51,457 bases of DNA from the NCBI GenBank assembly GCA_026552975.1, contig JAPMTR010000080.1, positions 1-51,457 on the forward strand. The letters are read 5' to 3'. Origin of the DNA: Candidatus Methanoperedens sp. (GTDB lineage: Archaea > Halobacteriota > Methanosarcinia > Methanosarcinales > Methanoperedenaceae). Shown here piece by piece: positions 17,144 through 25,196 of the stretch; position 1 is the stretch's first letter; each line of letters opens with the position of its first letter. Below the pieces are notes generated by a model. It had not been told where the DNA came from, made no database searches, and saw only the letters and a list, made by a program, of their open reading frames with translations. A program made the position numbers and the translations under genes.

Positions 17144-19990
17144 TCAAGCCTCCGCATATATTTCCTTCTCTAATACACTGCAGATGTTAATAAAATCATT
17201 CAATTCACCCTCAGTAAACATAGGCATTGGCGCATTAATCCCAAAATTCGTGAACGGCGCATCGTATAGTTCTGAATACTCTATGTGTTTTTTCTTCGAA
17301 AAGACCGTCTGCACAGTCCTGATAAAATTAAGCTGGTCTGCGTTATAGCGCCTGCTATTCTCGATTATATAAGTATCGAAAGCATCCTTGATCCTCACAG
17401 CCGGTTCAGGGAATTTGTATAAACCCAGGATATTCTTGACGAACTGCACCAGCGTGCCCTTATTTTGAGTATAAACTTTCTGCAAAACGTCCTCAGTAAT
17501 ATACAATTCAGGATTGTTAAGCGTCAATTCAAGGTCGCGAAGGTCAGACTCTGTCAACATCTCATTATTCTTGATCTTCAAAATAGCAGGATGCTCATCA
17601 GCCAGCTTCTTTATCCTGTCTTCAACCTTCTTCTTGTAAACCTTCACATACTCCTGCTTTGCATCAGGTCCAAACTCTATAAGTGTCCTTTGCTGGATCA
17701 TATCATCCATGTCAAGAACAATAGTCTTTCGAGGCTCTGATGCCATATATTTCATCATTTTTGCAAGCTCCGATATCAACATCTGAGAATCCTCAAAAGA
17801 AACATTCTCCCAGAACCTGTTTGAAAGCACTTTGTCCTTGAATGCAAGTTTTGGTTTGATCACATTCAACTCTTCAGGTAGACAGTCCACCATCTCTCCT
17901 ATCTTTGGTTTTAATCGCTCCACCTCCTCCCTATCCCCCTGCAAAATCGCCACACCCAGTTTTTCACATTTAAGCGTGAAAGACGCCTCATTCAGGTTCA
18001 CATCCTGTTTGAATCTCATAAGCGGCGTGATCTTCTTCTTCAGGAATTCAACCGGATCAAGTCCAACATTATCCCAGAGCTTCGGGGATAGTGCTTTCTC
18101 AACATCCCTCAGGCTCTCCCGAACGCTCACGGAATCCTGTGGCAGCGATGCAATATCTTCAATGAGCTTCTTTTTAATAACCTCGGCTTTCTCCACATCG
18201 CCGACATTCATGCAATGCTCAAGCTGCCTGAGCCTGATAAGGAAAATCCTGTTCGTAATCGCTTCCCCCGACTCCTTCTGGTCGCCCTCAGGATGCATAT
18301 CCCAGTACTCGAAATTATCCCAGAAATCGAATACCTTGAAATAAACCTTTTTCCCATCAGGCAGCCATTCCTTATGTTTGCAGGTAGTATCAGACCGCGT
18401 CCCTCTTCCCAGCATCTGCCAGAACTTGATCCTTGAAAAAACAGGCTTGGCAAAAACAAGATTGCAGACTTCGGGGACATCAATGCCCGTGTCCAGCATA
18501 TCAACGGAAATCGCTATCCTTGGCAGCGATTCTTCCTTGAACTCTTTGATCGAAGCCTGAGCTCGTGGGTCTTCTGAGACGATCACACGCGTAAGGCGTC
18601 CTTTATATTCTGGATACAGTTTTTCAAAAGCTTCCCACAGTCTTTTTGCATGCATTTTTGAGATAGCAAATATAATTGTTTTTGCAGGGAGATTTCCCGA
18701 TTGATCAACAAGGCAATTATCCATGAATTCCCTTGCAATAGCCTCGCTTGTCCCTTTTACAGCCACCTTTTTCTCAAGATCGGTTCCTTCAAAATTGATC
18801 TCAAACGGATCGATGCCCTCACCTGATAACCTGTTTATCTCGCCGACCGGCAGATCCGGTGTTTTGATACCTTCGATCTGGAAATGAGTCCGAGCGCCCG
18901 ATATGTTCTTCCTGAAATCACAAAGCACGCCATCCCTTACAGCTTCCTCATAATCATAAAGCGCTGTAGCAACTTTATTTTCACAGCCAAAGAACCTGAA
19001 TGTATCCCTTTCGATAAAATCAGCAGGCGTTGCTGTAAGACCAATTTGTATCCCGTCAAGATACGTGAATACGTCCTTCCATTTGTTGTATATGGAACGA
19101 TGAGCTTCATCAGAGATAATAACATCAAATTCCCCTGGCGAGATCATATATTTCCCTGAACTATCCTTTTGATTATAGATCTCCATGAATGTCTGGATCG
19201 TTGAAACGTATAGCCTTGAATTCCTGTTAAAAACACCCGAGTGGATCATAGATTTTGACTCTTCAGGGAAAAACCGCTTGAATCCATCATCGCACGCCTG
19301 TTTTCGAAGCGCCCTTCTATCAGTCAGGAAAAGGATCTTCTGCGCCCAGCTCGCCTTAAAAAGCACATCTATTATCGCCATAGCGACTCTTGTTTTTCCT
19401 GTCCCTGTTGCCTTCACAATAAGCGCTTTGCGATTTCCCTTCTGGATATGCTCCAGAACTCTTTTTGCGGATTCGATACTTTTTGAGCGGTCAACAATTC
19501 TGCTATCGATCGCAAAATCAGTCAATTTCTTTCTTGCCAGACCCTGGAATCTCATCCTCTCAAGATCGCTCTGTGAAAAAAATCCTTTCACCTGTCTTGG
19601 TCCATAATGTTCTCTGTCCCAGAACCAGATCTCGTATCCATTTGATAAGAATATAAAAACATCCCTTCCCGTCTGCGCTTTAATATCGTTCGCATACTCC
19701 TCTGCCTGTTTTTGTGCTGCAAGGATGGGGTCTCGTGATGTTCGTTTTGCTTCGATAATGGCTATCGGCGCCCCAAAACTGTCAAGTTTCAGATAATCGA
19801 CATACTTACTCTCCAGGTCATTTTTCAGGGTTTCTGAGACTGTTTTATAGTTCTGGGCGCGAAAGTCCGATTGTTTTGTATCGACTTCGACAATTATTTT
19901 GCTTCTATCTCCTACGATCCACCCCTGCTCTTTGAGCATACAATCGATCCTTTGTTTTCGTGTTAAAAATTCATTAAGATCTTTGCTCAA
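17144..19990 (-). CDS. hsdR: Type I restriction endonuclease subunit HsdR
   Basis: A 948-residue motor/nuclease subunit. An N-terminal nuclease domain has FGAPIAIIEAKRTS (E-x-K at about 80-82). Walker A KATGTGKT (about 193-200) and DEAH (about 294-297) follow, then LTATP and helicase motif VI QMLGRGTRSD (about 525-534). The C-terminal region is of the EcoEI-R type. It cleaves unmodified DNA only when assembled with HsdM and HsdS. With hsdM broken, it should be silent although the gene looks intact. The start is TTG 19990, right after GAGGAGAAT. It heads the minus-strand set hsdR-mntA-hepT. Confidence 0.92.
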   Translation of the reverse strand: MSKDLNEFLTRKQRIDCMLKEQGWIVGDRSKIIVEVDTKQSDFRAQNYKTVSETLKNDLESKYVDYLKLDSFGAPIAIIEAKRTSRDPILAAQKQAEEYANDIKAQTGRDVFIFLSNGYEIWFWDREHYGPRQVKGFFSQSDLERMRFQGLARKKLTDFAIDSRIVDRSKSIESAKRVLEHIQKGNRKALIVKATGTGKTRVAMAIIDVLFKASWAQKILFLTDRRALRKQACDDGFKRFFPEESKSMIHSGVFNRNSRLYVSTIQTFMEIYNQKDSSGKYMISPGEFDVIISDEAHRSIYNKWKDVFTYLDGIQIGLTATPADFIERDTFRFFGCENKVATALYDYEEAVRDGVLCDFRKNISGARTHFQIEGIKTPDLPVGEINRLSGEGIDPFEINFEGTDLEKKVAVKGTSEAIAREFMDNCLVDQSGNLPAKTIIFAISKMHAKRLWEAFEKLYPEYKGRLTRVIVSEDPRAQASIKEFKEESLPRIAISVDMLDTGIDVPEVCNLVFAKPVFSRIKFWQMLGRGTRSDTTCKHKEWLPDGKKVYFKVFDFWDNFEYWDMHPEGDQKESGEAITNRIFLIRLRQLEHCMNVGDVEKAEVIKKKLIEDIASLPQDSVSVRESLRDVEKALSPKLWDNVGLDPVEFLKKKITPLMRFKQDVNLNEASFTLKCEKLGVAILQGDREEVERLKPKIGEMVDCLPEELNVIKPKLAFKDKVLSNRFWENVSFEDSQMLISELAKMMKYMASEPRKTIVLDMDDMIQQRTLIEFGPDAKQEYVKVYKKKVEDRIKKLADEHPAILKIKNNEMLTESDLRDLELTLNNPELYITEDVLQKVYTQNKGTLVQFVKNILGLYKFPEPAVRIKDAFDTYIIENSRRYNADQLNFIRTVQTVFSKKKHIEYSELYDAPFTNFGINAPMPMFTEGELNDFINICSVLEKEIYAEA

Positions 19991-20050
19991 ATTCTCCTCA
20001 GCAGTTACTTTTCAATAATCTTATAAGTATTCAGTCATACTTATATTTTT

Positions 20051-20248
20051 TTAAAGTGTCTGGATAATTCTTATTGTGGTATTATCCGATGTAATCATAT
20101 GTCTGCTTCTTGAAACCAGGGCTTTTCCTGTAGAACTTTCACCCTCCCAAAACAAATAAACAGCGGCAGCCGATATGGAGTGAATAAGAGGTATTTCAAC
20201 CTCCGCTTCTTCTAACTGCGCGGACTGATTTCCAGTATACAGCTTTCG
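20051..20248 (-). pseudogene. Orphan C-terminal coding remnant
   Basis: A 65-codon open stretch ending in TAA reads KLYTGNQSAQLEEAEVEIPL, then a hydrophobic VYLFWEGESSTGKALVSRS and an end RIIQTL. There is no start codon at its front, only an in-frame stop, and composition looks coding. I do not recognise the family. It appears to be the tail of a gene whose front was lost, supporting repeated rearrangement at this border. Confidence 0.4.
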
Positions 20249-20381
20249 TTAGACGAACACACCCCTTTCGCGCTCCCCTTGCATAACTGACGAGCGCCTT
20301 CCATCGAAGCCATGAGCACGGGAAACGAACGGGAAGCCCTGCGCGGAGTTACTCGCTTTTTTAGGTTCATATAAGTGTTTT

Positions 20382-20449
20382 GACGGGATTCACAGGATCG
20401 ACAGGATGCGATATTAGTAACTAATCCTGTAAATCCTGTTGATCCTGTC
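20382..20449. repeat. Inverted-repeat hairpin of CAGGAT units
   Basis: Left arm 20382-20407 (GACGGGATTCACAGGATCGA and on) and right arm 20424-20449 are largely complementary. Each holds three ACAGGAT/ATCCTGT units about 9 bp apart. It could fold into a long hairpin in RNA or DNA. Confidence 0.75.
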
Positions 20450-20528
20450 TAAAAAAGATTGCCTAGGATTCAGCAATACCCGATAATTCATGGTCTATGT
20501 TTTCATATCTTTGCATTGGCAAATGACA

Positions 20529-20643
20529 TAGAACACGGATTGTGCGGATGACGCGGATGCACATGGATACGATTTATCGTTTTACTTGTTCGATCAAACC
20601 CTAAAATCCGCGCTTATCCACACAATCAGCGTCATCCGCTTTC
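20529..20643. repeat. Inverted-repeat array of GCGGAT units
   Basis: Left side (ACACGGATTGTGCGGATGAC and on) and right side (ending ATCAGCGTCATCCGC) contain GGAT or ATCC units in opposite orientation around a 35-bp centre. It follows the same plan as the neighbouring CAGGAT hairpin. Confidence 0.65.
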
Positions 20644-20651
20644 CCTTCTAT

Positions 20652-20673
20652 TTGATGAATGCAACTTCATCAA
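20652..20673. other. Short perfect stem-loop upstream of atpE
   Basis: TTGATGAA-TGCAAC-TTCATCAA has an 8-bp stem and a 6-nt loop, about 110 bp before atpE. It could be an operator or an RNA structure. It lacks the U-run of a bacterial terminator. Confidence 0.45.
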
Positions 20674-20699
20674 TCCAAACAAACATCACCCAAAACACG

Positions 20700-20784
20700 A
20701 AATTTATCAAGATTTGAAAAACTATAATATGTATTAAATTAGTATAATATTATTCAATATCAGGAGAAAAAGGAGGGATATGAA
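20700..20784 (+). promoter_or_regulatory. Putative promoter and ribosome site of the separated atpEFAG genes
   Basis: The 85 bp before atpE are very AT-rich with TATA-like TATAATATG and TATAATATTATT stretches, then a strong AAAGGAGGGATATGAA leader before the ATG. With the insertion upstream, these elements could drive atpEFAG independently of atpDCQRB. Confidence 0.5.
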
Positions 20785-21060
20785 ATGAATAGTAGTATGG
20801 AAATGATCGCAGTCGTTTCAATATTTACATCAGGACTTACCATAGCAATAGGCTCGATCGGTCCTGCCATCGGAGAAGCATGGGCTCTTGCTCGTGCATT
20901 GGGCGCTATAGCACAGCAGCCAGATGAGGCAAATACCATTACTCGAACCCTGTTCGTTGGTCTTGCGATGGTTGAATCGACTGCCATTTATTGCTTTGTT
21001 ATATCGATCATATTGATCTTTGCCAATCCATTCTGGAATTATGCGTTGGCAGGAGGATAG
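20785..21060 (+). CDS. atpE: N-ATPase Fo subunit c
   Basis: A 91-residue hairpin of two membrane helices joined by the loop AQQPDEAN. The second helix has V63-E64-S65-T66...Y69 (MVESTAIY), the sodium-ligand set known from Na+ c rings such as Ilyobacter. The first helix has Glu31 (AIGEAWALA) where Na+ c rings often have Gln. Two carboxylates per c subunit are a described N-ATPase feature. The ring would therefore bind Na+, by inference from these residues. It begins the second half of the split operon. Confidence 0.93.
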   Translation: MNSSMEMIAVVSIFTSGLTIAIGSIGPAIGEAWALARALGAIAQQPDEANTITRTLFVGLAMVESTAIYCFVISIILIFANPFWNYALAGG

Positions 21061-21065
21061 TAAAA

Positions 21066-21878
21066 GTGGTAGAGATCGACTACTTCACTTTTATCGCCCA
21101 GGTAGTCAACTTCCTGGTACTTATCCTGTTGTTGAGGTTCTTTCTGTACAAACGGATCATCAAAGCCATGGATGAACGTGAAAAAAAGATTACTATACGA
21201 TTACAGGAAGCAAAAGACTTAAAGATCGAAGCGGAAAAAGAAATAGTAGAATACCAGCAGCATAAACAGGAATTATCACAAAAGCGCGAATCAATATTAA
21301 TAGAGGCCAGGAAAGAGGCACAAACAATCAGTGAAGAACTGATTAAAAAAGCACGAGCCGATGTCAATGAAAGCAAGGAAAAATGGTTAGAGGAAGTCGA
21401 AAGCCAGAAAAAAACATTTCTTTCGGATCTTCGAAGGCGCTCAGGTGAAAAGATATATTCCATTGCCAGCCGCGTTTTAGAGGACCTTGCAAATGATGAA
21501 CTGGAGCATCATATAATAAATACTTTCATCAAGCGCCTTAATAATATGGGGGAACAGGAAAAAGAAGCGATCAGGGGATTTATCCAAAAACCCCATGAAG
21601 AGATTACAATAAAAAGTTCATTTGAGCTTTCGGGAACTTTGCCTGAAAGGATAAAAGAAGCAGTAAAGGATCAGATCGGAAATGAAGCAAAGTTCAGGTT
21701 CGAAATTGATCGTGTGCTATTATGCGGAATTGAACTGCATACACATGACAGGCAAATTTCATGGAGCCTGGGCAGCTACCTGGATAATCTTGAGGAGGAT
21801 ATTTCAAGATCGTTTGACCAAAAAGGTGTAGAAAAACTTGAAGTAAAAAATTTTGAAACTAAGTTGATCAAAGAATGA
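21066..21878 (+). CDS. atpF: N-ATPase subunit b (extended, delta-like C-terminus)
   Basis: About 270 residues, starting at GTG 21066, 5 bp after atpE. One N-terminal membrane helix (FIAQVVNFLVLILLLRFFLY, about residues 8-27) is followed by a long charged coiled coil to about residue 150. A globular end follows, ending near LEVKNFETKLIKE. N-ATPases lack a separate delta gene and have this long b subunit instead, so it should form the whole peripheral stalk. A longer frame runs upstream inside atpE but is not used. Confidence 0.88.
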   Translation: MVEIDYFTFIAQVVNFLVLILLLRFFLYKRIIKAMDEREKKITIRLQEAKDLKIEAEKEIVEYQQHKQELSQKRESILIEARKEAQTISEELIKKARADVNESKEKWLEEVESQKKTFLSDLRRRSGEKIYSIASRVLEDLANDELEHHIINTFIKRLNNMGEQEKEAIRGFIQKPHEEITIKSSFELSGTLPERIKEAVKDQIGNEAKFRFEIDRVLLCGIELHTHDRQISWSLGSYLDNLEEDISRSFDQKGVEKLEVKNFETKLIKE

Positions 21879-21896
21879 GAGTAAATATGGAAAAAA

Positions 21897-21964
21897 AACC
21901 ACAGGGAGCACAGAGTTCACAGAGAATATTGCACCGCTCTGTGTTCTCTGTGTACTCTGTGGTT
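21897..21964. repeat. Inverted-repeat hairpin of CACAGAG units inside the operon
   Basis: Left arm 21897-21924 (AACCACAGGGAGCACAGAG) and right arm 21937-21964 (ending TGTACTCTGTGGTT) match as complements at about 24 of 28 positions. The hairpin fills the gap between atpF and atpA, where it could affect message stability or read-through. Confidence 0.78.
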
Positions 21965-22002
21965 GACTTACTATTGCAGCAATTCCTTATTCCAGGAAAT
22001 AT

Positions 22003-23517
22003 ATGAACGGGACCAAAAATAAAGAGCCAGGGTTGCTTACAGTTATTGATGATACCTTTGGTATCCTCGATCATCTGATGGAAAAGGACAGGACTGCGAT
22101 CCAATCCAGGGAGATCGGAAAAATCACTTTCATGGGGAAAGGTATAGCCCGCATCCAGGGTTTATCCAGTGTAAAATTCGAAGAGCTCATCAGATTCCCG
22201 GGCAATAAACTGGGAATTGCGTTCAACCTTGATGAAGATGAGATCGCATCTGTAATGCTTGATGAAAGTAAAAACTTGAGCGCAGGACAGGAAGTATATC
22301 GCACAGGCAGGGTCATGGAAGTGCCTGTTGGGGATGCACTACTTGGCCGTGTTGTCGATCCTATGGGACGACCGCTTGATGAACAGGGGCCGATCCATAC
22401 AGAGGAAAATCGGCCTATTGAACGTGAAGCACCTGGAATTATGGAACGAGCTCCTGTGAATGTTCCGTTACAGACCGGTATCCAGGTCGTGGATGCACTC
22501 ATTCCGATCGGTAGGGGACAGCGTGAATTGATCATGGGGGACCGCCAGACCGGTAAAACTGCCATAGCAATTGATACCATCATCAACCAGAAGGACAAAG
22601 ATGTGATATGCATCTATTGCGCTATCGGCCAGCAAAGTTCGGCTGTTGCAAGAGTGATAGCAGATCTTCGAAATTATGGGGCTATGGAAAATTGCATCGT
22701 TGTTGTGGTTTCAGGTGATGATCCGCCAGGATTGAATTTTATAGCACCTTATGCCGCCACCACTATGGGGGAGTATTTCATGGAAAAGGGGCGAAATGTC
22801 CTGATAGTATATGATGATCTTACCCGCCATGCCCGTTCTTACCGTGAACTTTCCCTGTTGCTCAGGCGTCCCCCGGCCAGAGAGGCTTATCCGGGAGATA
22901 TTTTTTATATTCATTCCCGATTACTTGAGCGATCCACCCATCTTCGAACGGGTGGCTCTCTTACTGCTTTACCTGTTGTTGAAACCGAAGAACAGAATAT
23001 CGCAGCATACATCCCTACAAACCTTATTTCGATCACCGATGGCCAGATCTACCTCTCTCCGCGCCTTTTCCAGGAAGGCATCCTGCCTGCTGTGGATGTG
23101 GGAAAATCCGTTTCCCGCGTGGGCGGAAAGACCCAATTGCCTGCATATCGAGAGGTTGCTGGAGACCTTCGCCTTTCATATTCCCAGTTCGAAGAACTTG
23201 AAATATTTGCGCGCTTTGGAACCCATCTTGATGAAGAGACACGAAAAACACTTGAGCGTGGCCGCAGGGTTCGGGAAGTGTTAAAACAAGCCCAGTATGG
23301 GATCATGACGGTACCTGAGCAGATCGCAGTTCTCCTGGCTGTGACAGGAGGGGTATTTGATGACATTTCACTTAATGAGATCAATGAAGCAAAGATAAAA
23401 GTCCAGAAAGCTGTGGTTGAAAAATTACCTGAATTATGTCTTCGTATCCTTTCTGGAGAAAAACTGAAGAAAGAAGACCGTGAAGCTCTTCTGGATGTTG
23501 CAAGGGAGAAGAATTAG
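22003..23517 (+). CDS. atpA: N-ATPase F1 alpha subunit
   Basis: 504 residues with Walker [14 protein letters not shown] (about residues 172-184), the IGQQSSAVA stretch and the alpha-specific [20 protein letters not shown]. Alpha subunits bind nucleotide at non-catalytic sites and alternate with beta in the F1 ring. The start ATG 22003 has a weak AGGAAAT site. The hairpin repeat separates it from atpF, while atpG follows directly. Confidence 0.93.
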   Translation: MNGTKNKEPGLLTVIDDTFGILDHLMEKDRTAIQSREIGKITFMGKGIARIQGLSSVKFEELIRFPGNKLGIAFNLDEDEIASVMLDESKNLSAGQEVYRTGRVMEVPVGDALLGRVVDPMGRPLDEQGPIHTEENRPIEREAPGIMERAPVNVPLQTGIQVVDALIPIGRGQRELIMGDRQTGKTAIAIDTIINQKDKDVICIYCAIGQQSSAVARVIADLRNYGAMENCIVVVVSGDDPPGLNFIAPYAATTMGEYFMEKGRNVLIVYDDLTRHARSYRELSLLLRRPPAREAYPGDIFYIHSRLLERSTHLRTGGSLTALPVVETEEQNIAAYIPTNLISITDGQIYLSPRLFQEGILPAVDVGKSVSRVGGKTQLPAYREVAGDLRLSYSQFEELEIFARFGTHLDEETRKTLERGRRVREVLKQAQYGIMTVPEQIAVLLAVTGGVFDDISLNEINEAKIKVQKAVVEKLPELCLRILSGEKLKKEDREALLDVAREKN

Positions 23518-24396
23518 ATGGAACTCCTTGAAGCTTTGAAAAGAAAGATCAATAGCGCAGAAGAACTTCACTCTCTCGTAAAGACGATGAAAGCGCTTGC
23601 TGCAGTAAGCATAAGGGAGCACGAACAGGCTGTTGGGTCATTGAAAGAATATCATAAAACCGTTGAAATGGGATTTCAAATTCTTTTACAGAACCGGCCT
23701 GATGTAGAAGTATTCAGATCCAGGCAACTGGAGAAAAATCGATTGTGTGCGATTATTTTTGGTTCTGAAAGAGGTATGTGCGGCCAGTTTAACGAGAAAA
23801 TTTGCGCATATTCAATAGACAGGATGAACAAACTTGAGATAAAGCCGCAGGACAGGACGGTATTTGCCCTGGGTGACCGGGTGATAACGCGAATTGAAGA
23901 AGCAGGACAACAGATAGAGAAGCGTTTTTCTATATTCGGGTCAAATATCGGGTTCACGCTGCAGGAAGTTTTGATCAATATTGAGGAATTGCGTTTAAAA
24001 AAAGATATAGACCAGATCGTCCTTTTTTACAATAAACCTGCAACAGGAACATCGTTTAACCCGAATATGGTATATCTGCTTCCCTTTGATCCAGAATGGA
24101 TCAAGACCCTTTCAGGAAAGAAGTGGCCTTCGCGGACACTGCCAGCATATACTATGGAGTGGGAAAGCCTTTATACTTCATTGACCCGCCAGTATCTTTT
24201 CTTTTCCCTGTACCGTGCTTTTGTTGAATCCATTGCAAGTGAGAACGCAAGCAGGCTTGCGTCAATGCAAGTCGCTGAGAAAAATATAGAAGATCGGCTA
24301 AGAGAACTGCATACAGGATTCAATCTCCAGCGCCAGACATCGATCACATCGGAATTACTTGATATTATGACGGGATTTGAGGCCCTTATGGGGTAA
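23518..24396 (+). CDS. atpG: N-ATPase F1 gamma subunit
   Basis: 292 residues. The N-terminal helix ALKRKINSAEELHSLVKTMKALAAVSI and the C-terminal helix SENASRLASMQVAEKNIEDR are the two coiled-coil halves of the rotary shaft, flanking a globular middle with GSERGMCGQFNEKI. It starts directly at the atpA stop. Gamma turns inside the alpha-beta ring and couples the c ring to catalysis. It ends the operon, 1 bp before the convergent vapC stop. Confidence 0.88.
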   Translation: MELLEALKRKINSAEELHSLVKTMKALAAVSIREHEQAVGSLKEYHKTVEMGFQILLQNRPDVEVFRSRQLEKNRLCAIIFGSERGMCGQFNEKICAYSIDRMNKLEIKPQDRTVFALGDRVITRIEEAGQQIEKRFSIFGSNIGFTLQEVLINIEELRLKKDIDQIVLFYNKPATGTSFNPNMVYLLPFDPEWIKTLSGKKWPSRTLPAYTMEWESLYTSLTRQYLFFSLYRAFVESIASENASRLASMQVAEKNIEDRLRELHTGFNLQRQTSITSELLDIMTGFEALMG

Positions 24397-24397
24397 T

Positions 24398-24802
24398 TTA
24401 AATCTGAATAACATATCCATGAATCCTGAAATCATTATCAAAAGTCAGGACATTTTTCAATCCCAGTCTCTCCATTATGGCAAAACTTAGACAATCGGTC
24501 ATGTCAATCTGTTGATCATTATATTTTATAAAAAATACAATAGATCTTCCCCAATCTTCCTCTTTAAAAGGTTCAACCACCAGCAGTTTACTGTTCAGGA
24601 TGTTGTCCAGTTCTTCTATTGCTTTTTCCTTGCTGATCCTTTTTGTAACGCCATCAAGATATTCTATTAAAATATTCCTACCGGTAACGAATCTTGCTCC
24701 TGTTTTCAAATGCTCCACAAAAGATGTTTTCGCCTTTGTGTGGTTCTTATCCCTTTCATCGCTTAAAGCTATGAAAAAGCATGTGTCAAGGAATATACGC
24801 AT
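24398..24802 (-). CDS. vapC: VapC-type PIN-domain toxin
   Basis: A 134-residue PIN-domain ribonuclease. The acidic metal ligands appear as IFLDTCFFIAL (Asp about 5), ILIEYLDG (Glu about 47), IDMTDCLSFAIM (Asp about 99) and TFDNDFRIHG (Asp about 120). Such toxins cut tRNA or rRNA. The antitoxin gene lies upstream with its stop abutting this ATG, a typical VapBC pair. It converges on atpG. Confidence 0.85.
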   Translation of the reverse strand: MRIFLDTCFFIALSDERDKNHTKAKTSFVEHLKTGARFVTGRNILIEYLDGVTKRISKEKAIEELDNILNSKLLVVEPFKEEDWGRSIVFFIKYNDQQIDMTDCLSFAIMERLGLKNVLTFDNDFRIHGYVIQI

Positions 24803-25033
24803 CTATTGTCTCCAATCATCACGTTCGCTGAAATCGCCTTCTTTTGTTTTGAAAGAACCTACTATTTTGAAAAGTGAATCATTCATCAGATCTGTCTCAT
24901 GTCTTCCCAGGTATTCCTTGATGGCTTCCTGGATCGTTTCTTTTAAAGATTTGTTCTTTATTCTTGAGAGATGCTTAAGATGGTCATAGGTGACCATATC
25001 AATATTAGTTTGAATGTGCTTTGTTATAGTCAT
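24803..25033 (-). CDS. vapB: VapB-type antitoxin (RHH-like)
   Basis: A 76-residue protein with an N-terminal strand plus two helices (TNIDMVTYDHLKHLSRIKNK and KETIQEAIKEYLGR), fitting a ribbon-helix-helix DNA-binding half. An acidic C-terminus (KEGDFSERDDWRQ) is the sort of tail that blocks a PIN active site. A perfect inverted repeat (25050-25067) lies just upstream, the likely autoregulatory site. Confidence 0.78.
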   Translation of the reverse strand: MTITKHIQTNIDMVTYDHLKHLSRIKNKSLKETIQEAIKEYLGRHETDLMNDSLFKIVGSFKTKEGDFSERDDWRQ

Positions 25034-25049
25034 TTGATTTCAAATTACA

Positions 25050-25067
25050 TGTGATACTTTTATCACA
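25050..25067. promoter_or_regulatory. Palindromic operator upstream of vapBC
   Basis: TGTGATA-CTTT-TATCACA has 7-bp perfect arms, 17-34 bp before the vapB start and in the AT-rich gap shared with the Orc1/Cdc6 gene. This is where a VapBC complex would be expected to repress its own promoter. Confidence 0.6.
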
Positions 25068-25196
25068 TATATGGATTTCCATTCATACATTCATATGATT
25101 CGTATCTTTTTTTCTATGTATCGTGCTTTTATCATTTGTGTCATCATGAACCCCACCAAACATTTATCTCTAAGCTAGGTGAAAGTAATACATAAT

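Larger units (their letters stand above)
5174..20780. mobile_element. Composite insertion splitting the N-ATPase operon (type I RM island with a nested element)
   Basis: Everything between the atpB stop and the atpE promoter region is unrelated to the ATPase. Its genes are mostly on the opposite strand: a type I restriction-modification locus with accessory defence-type genes, itself broken by a 5.7-kb integrated element. The left edge is sharp, because the hsdM stop lies 3 bp from the atpB stop. The right edge is uncertain, somewhere in the 770-bp repeat-rich gap after hsdR. No target-site duplication was found around the outer layer. Confidence 0.85.
19991..20784. other. Repeat-rich gap between hsdR and atpE
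   Basis: This 794-bp stretch holds an orphan coding fragment (20051-20248), a GC-rich segment (about 20255-20355) without any frame I recognise, two inverted-repeat arrays, a short stem-loop and finally the AT-rich DNA before atpE. The right border of the foreign island must lie here, but no duplicated target sequence marks it. Confidence 0.6.

Noticed and set aside
5174-20784. Target-site duplication flanking the whole RM island
   Set aside because: No matching sequence next to 5174 could be found near the right border, so the mechanism of the outer insertion is left open.
25034-25196. Replication origin beside the Orc1/Cdc6 gene
   Set aside because: The gap is AT-rich but I see no origin-recognition-box type repeats; the only clear palindrome fits vapBC control better.
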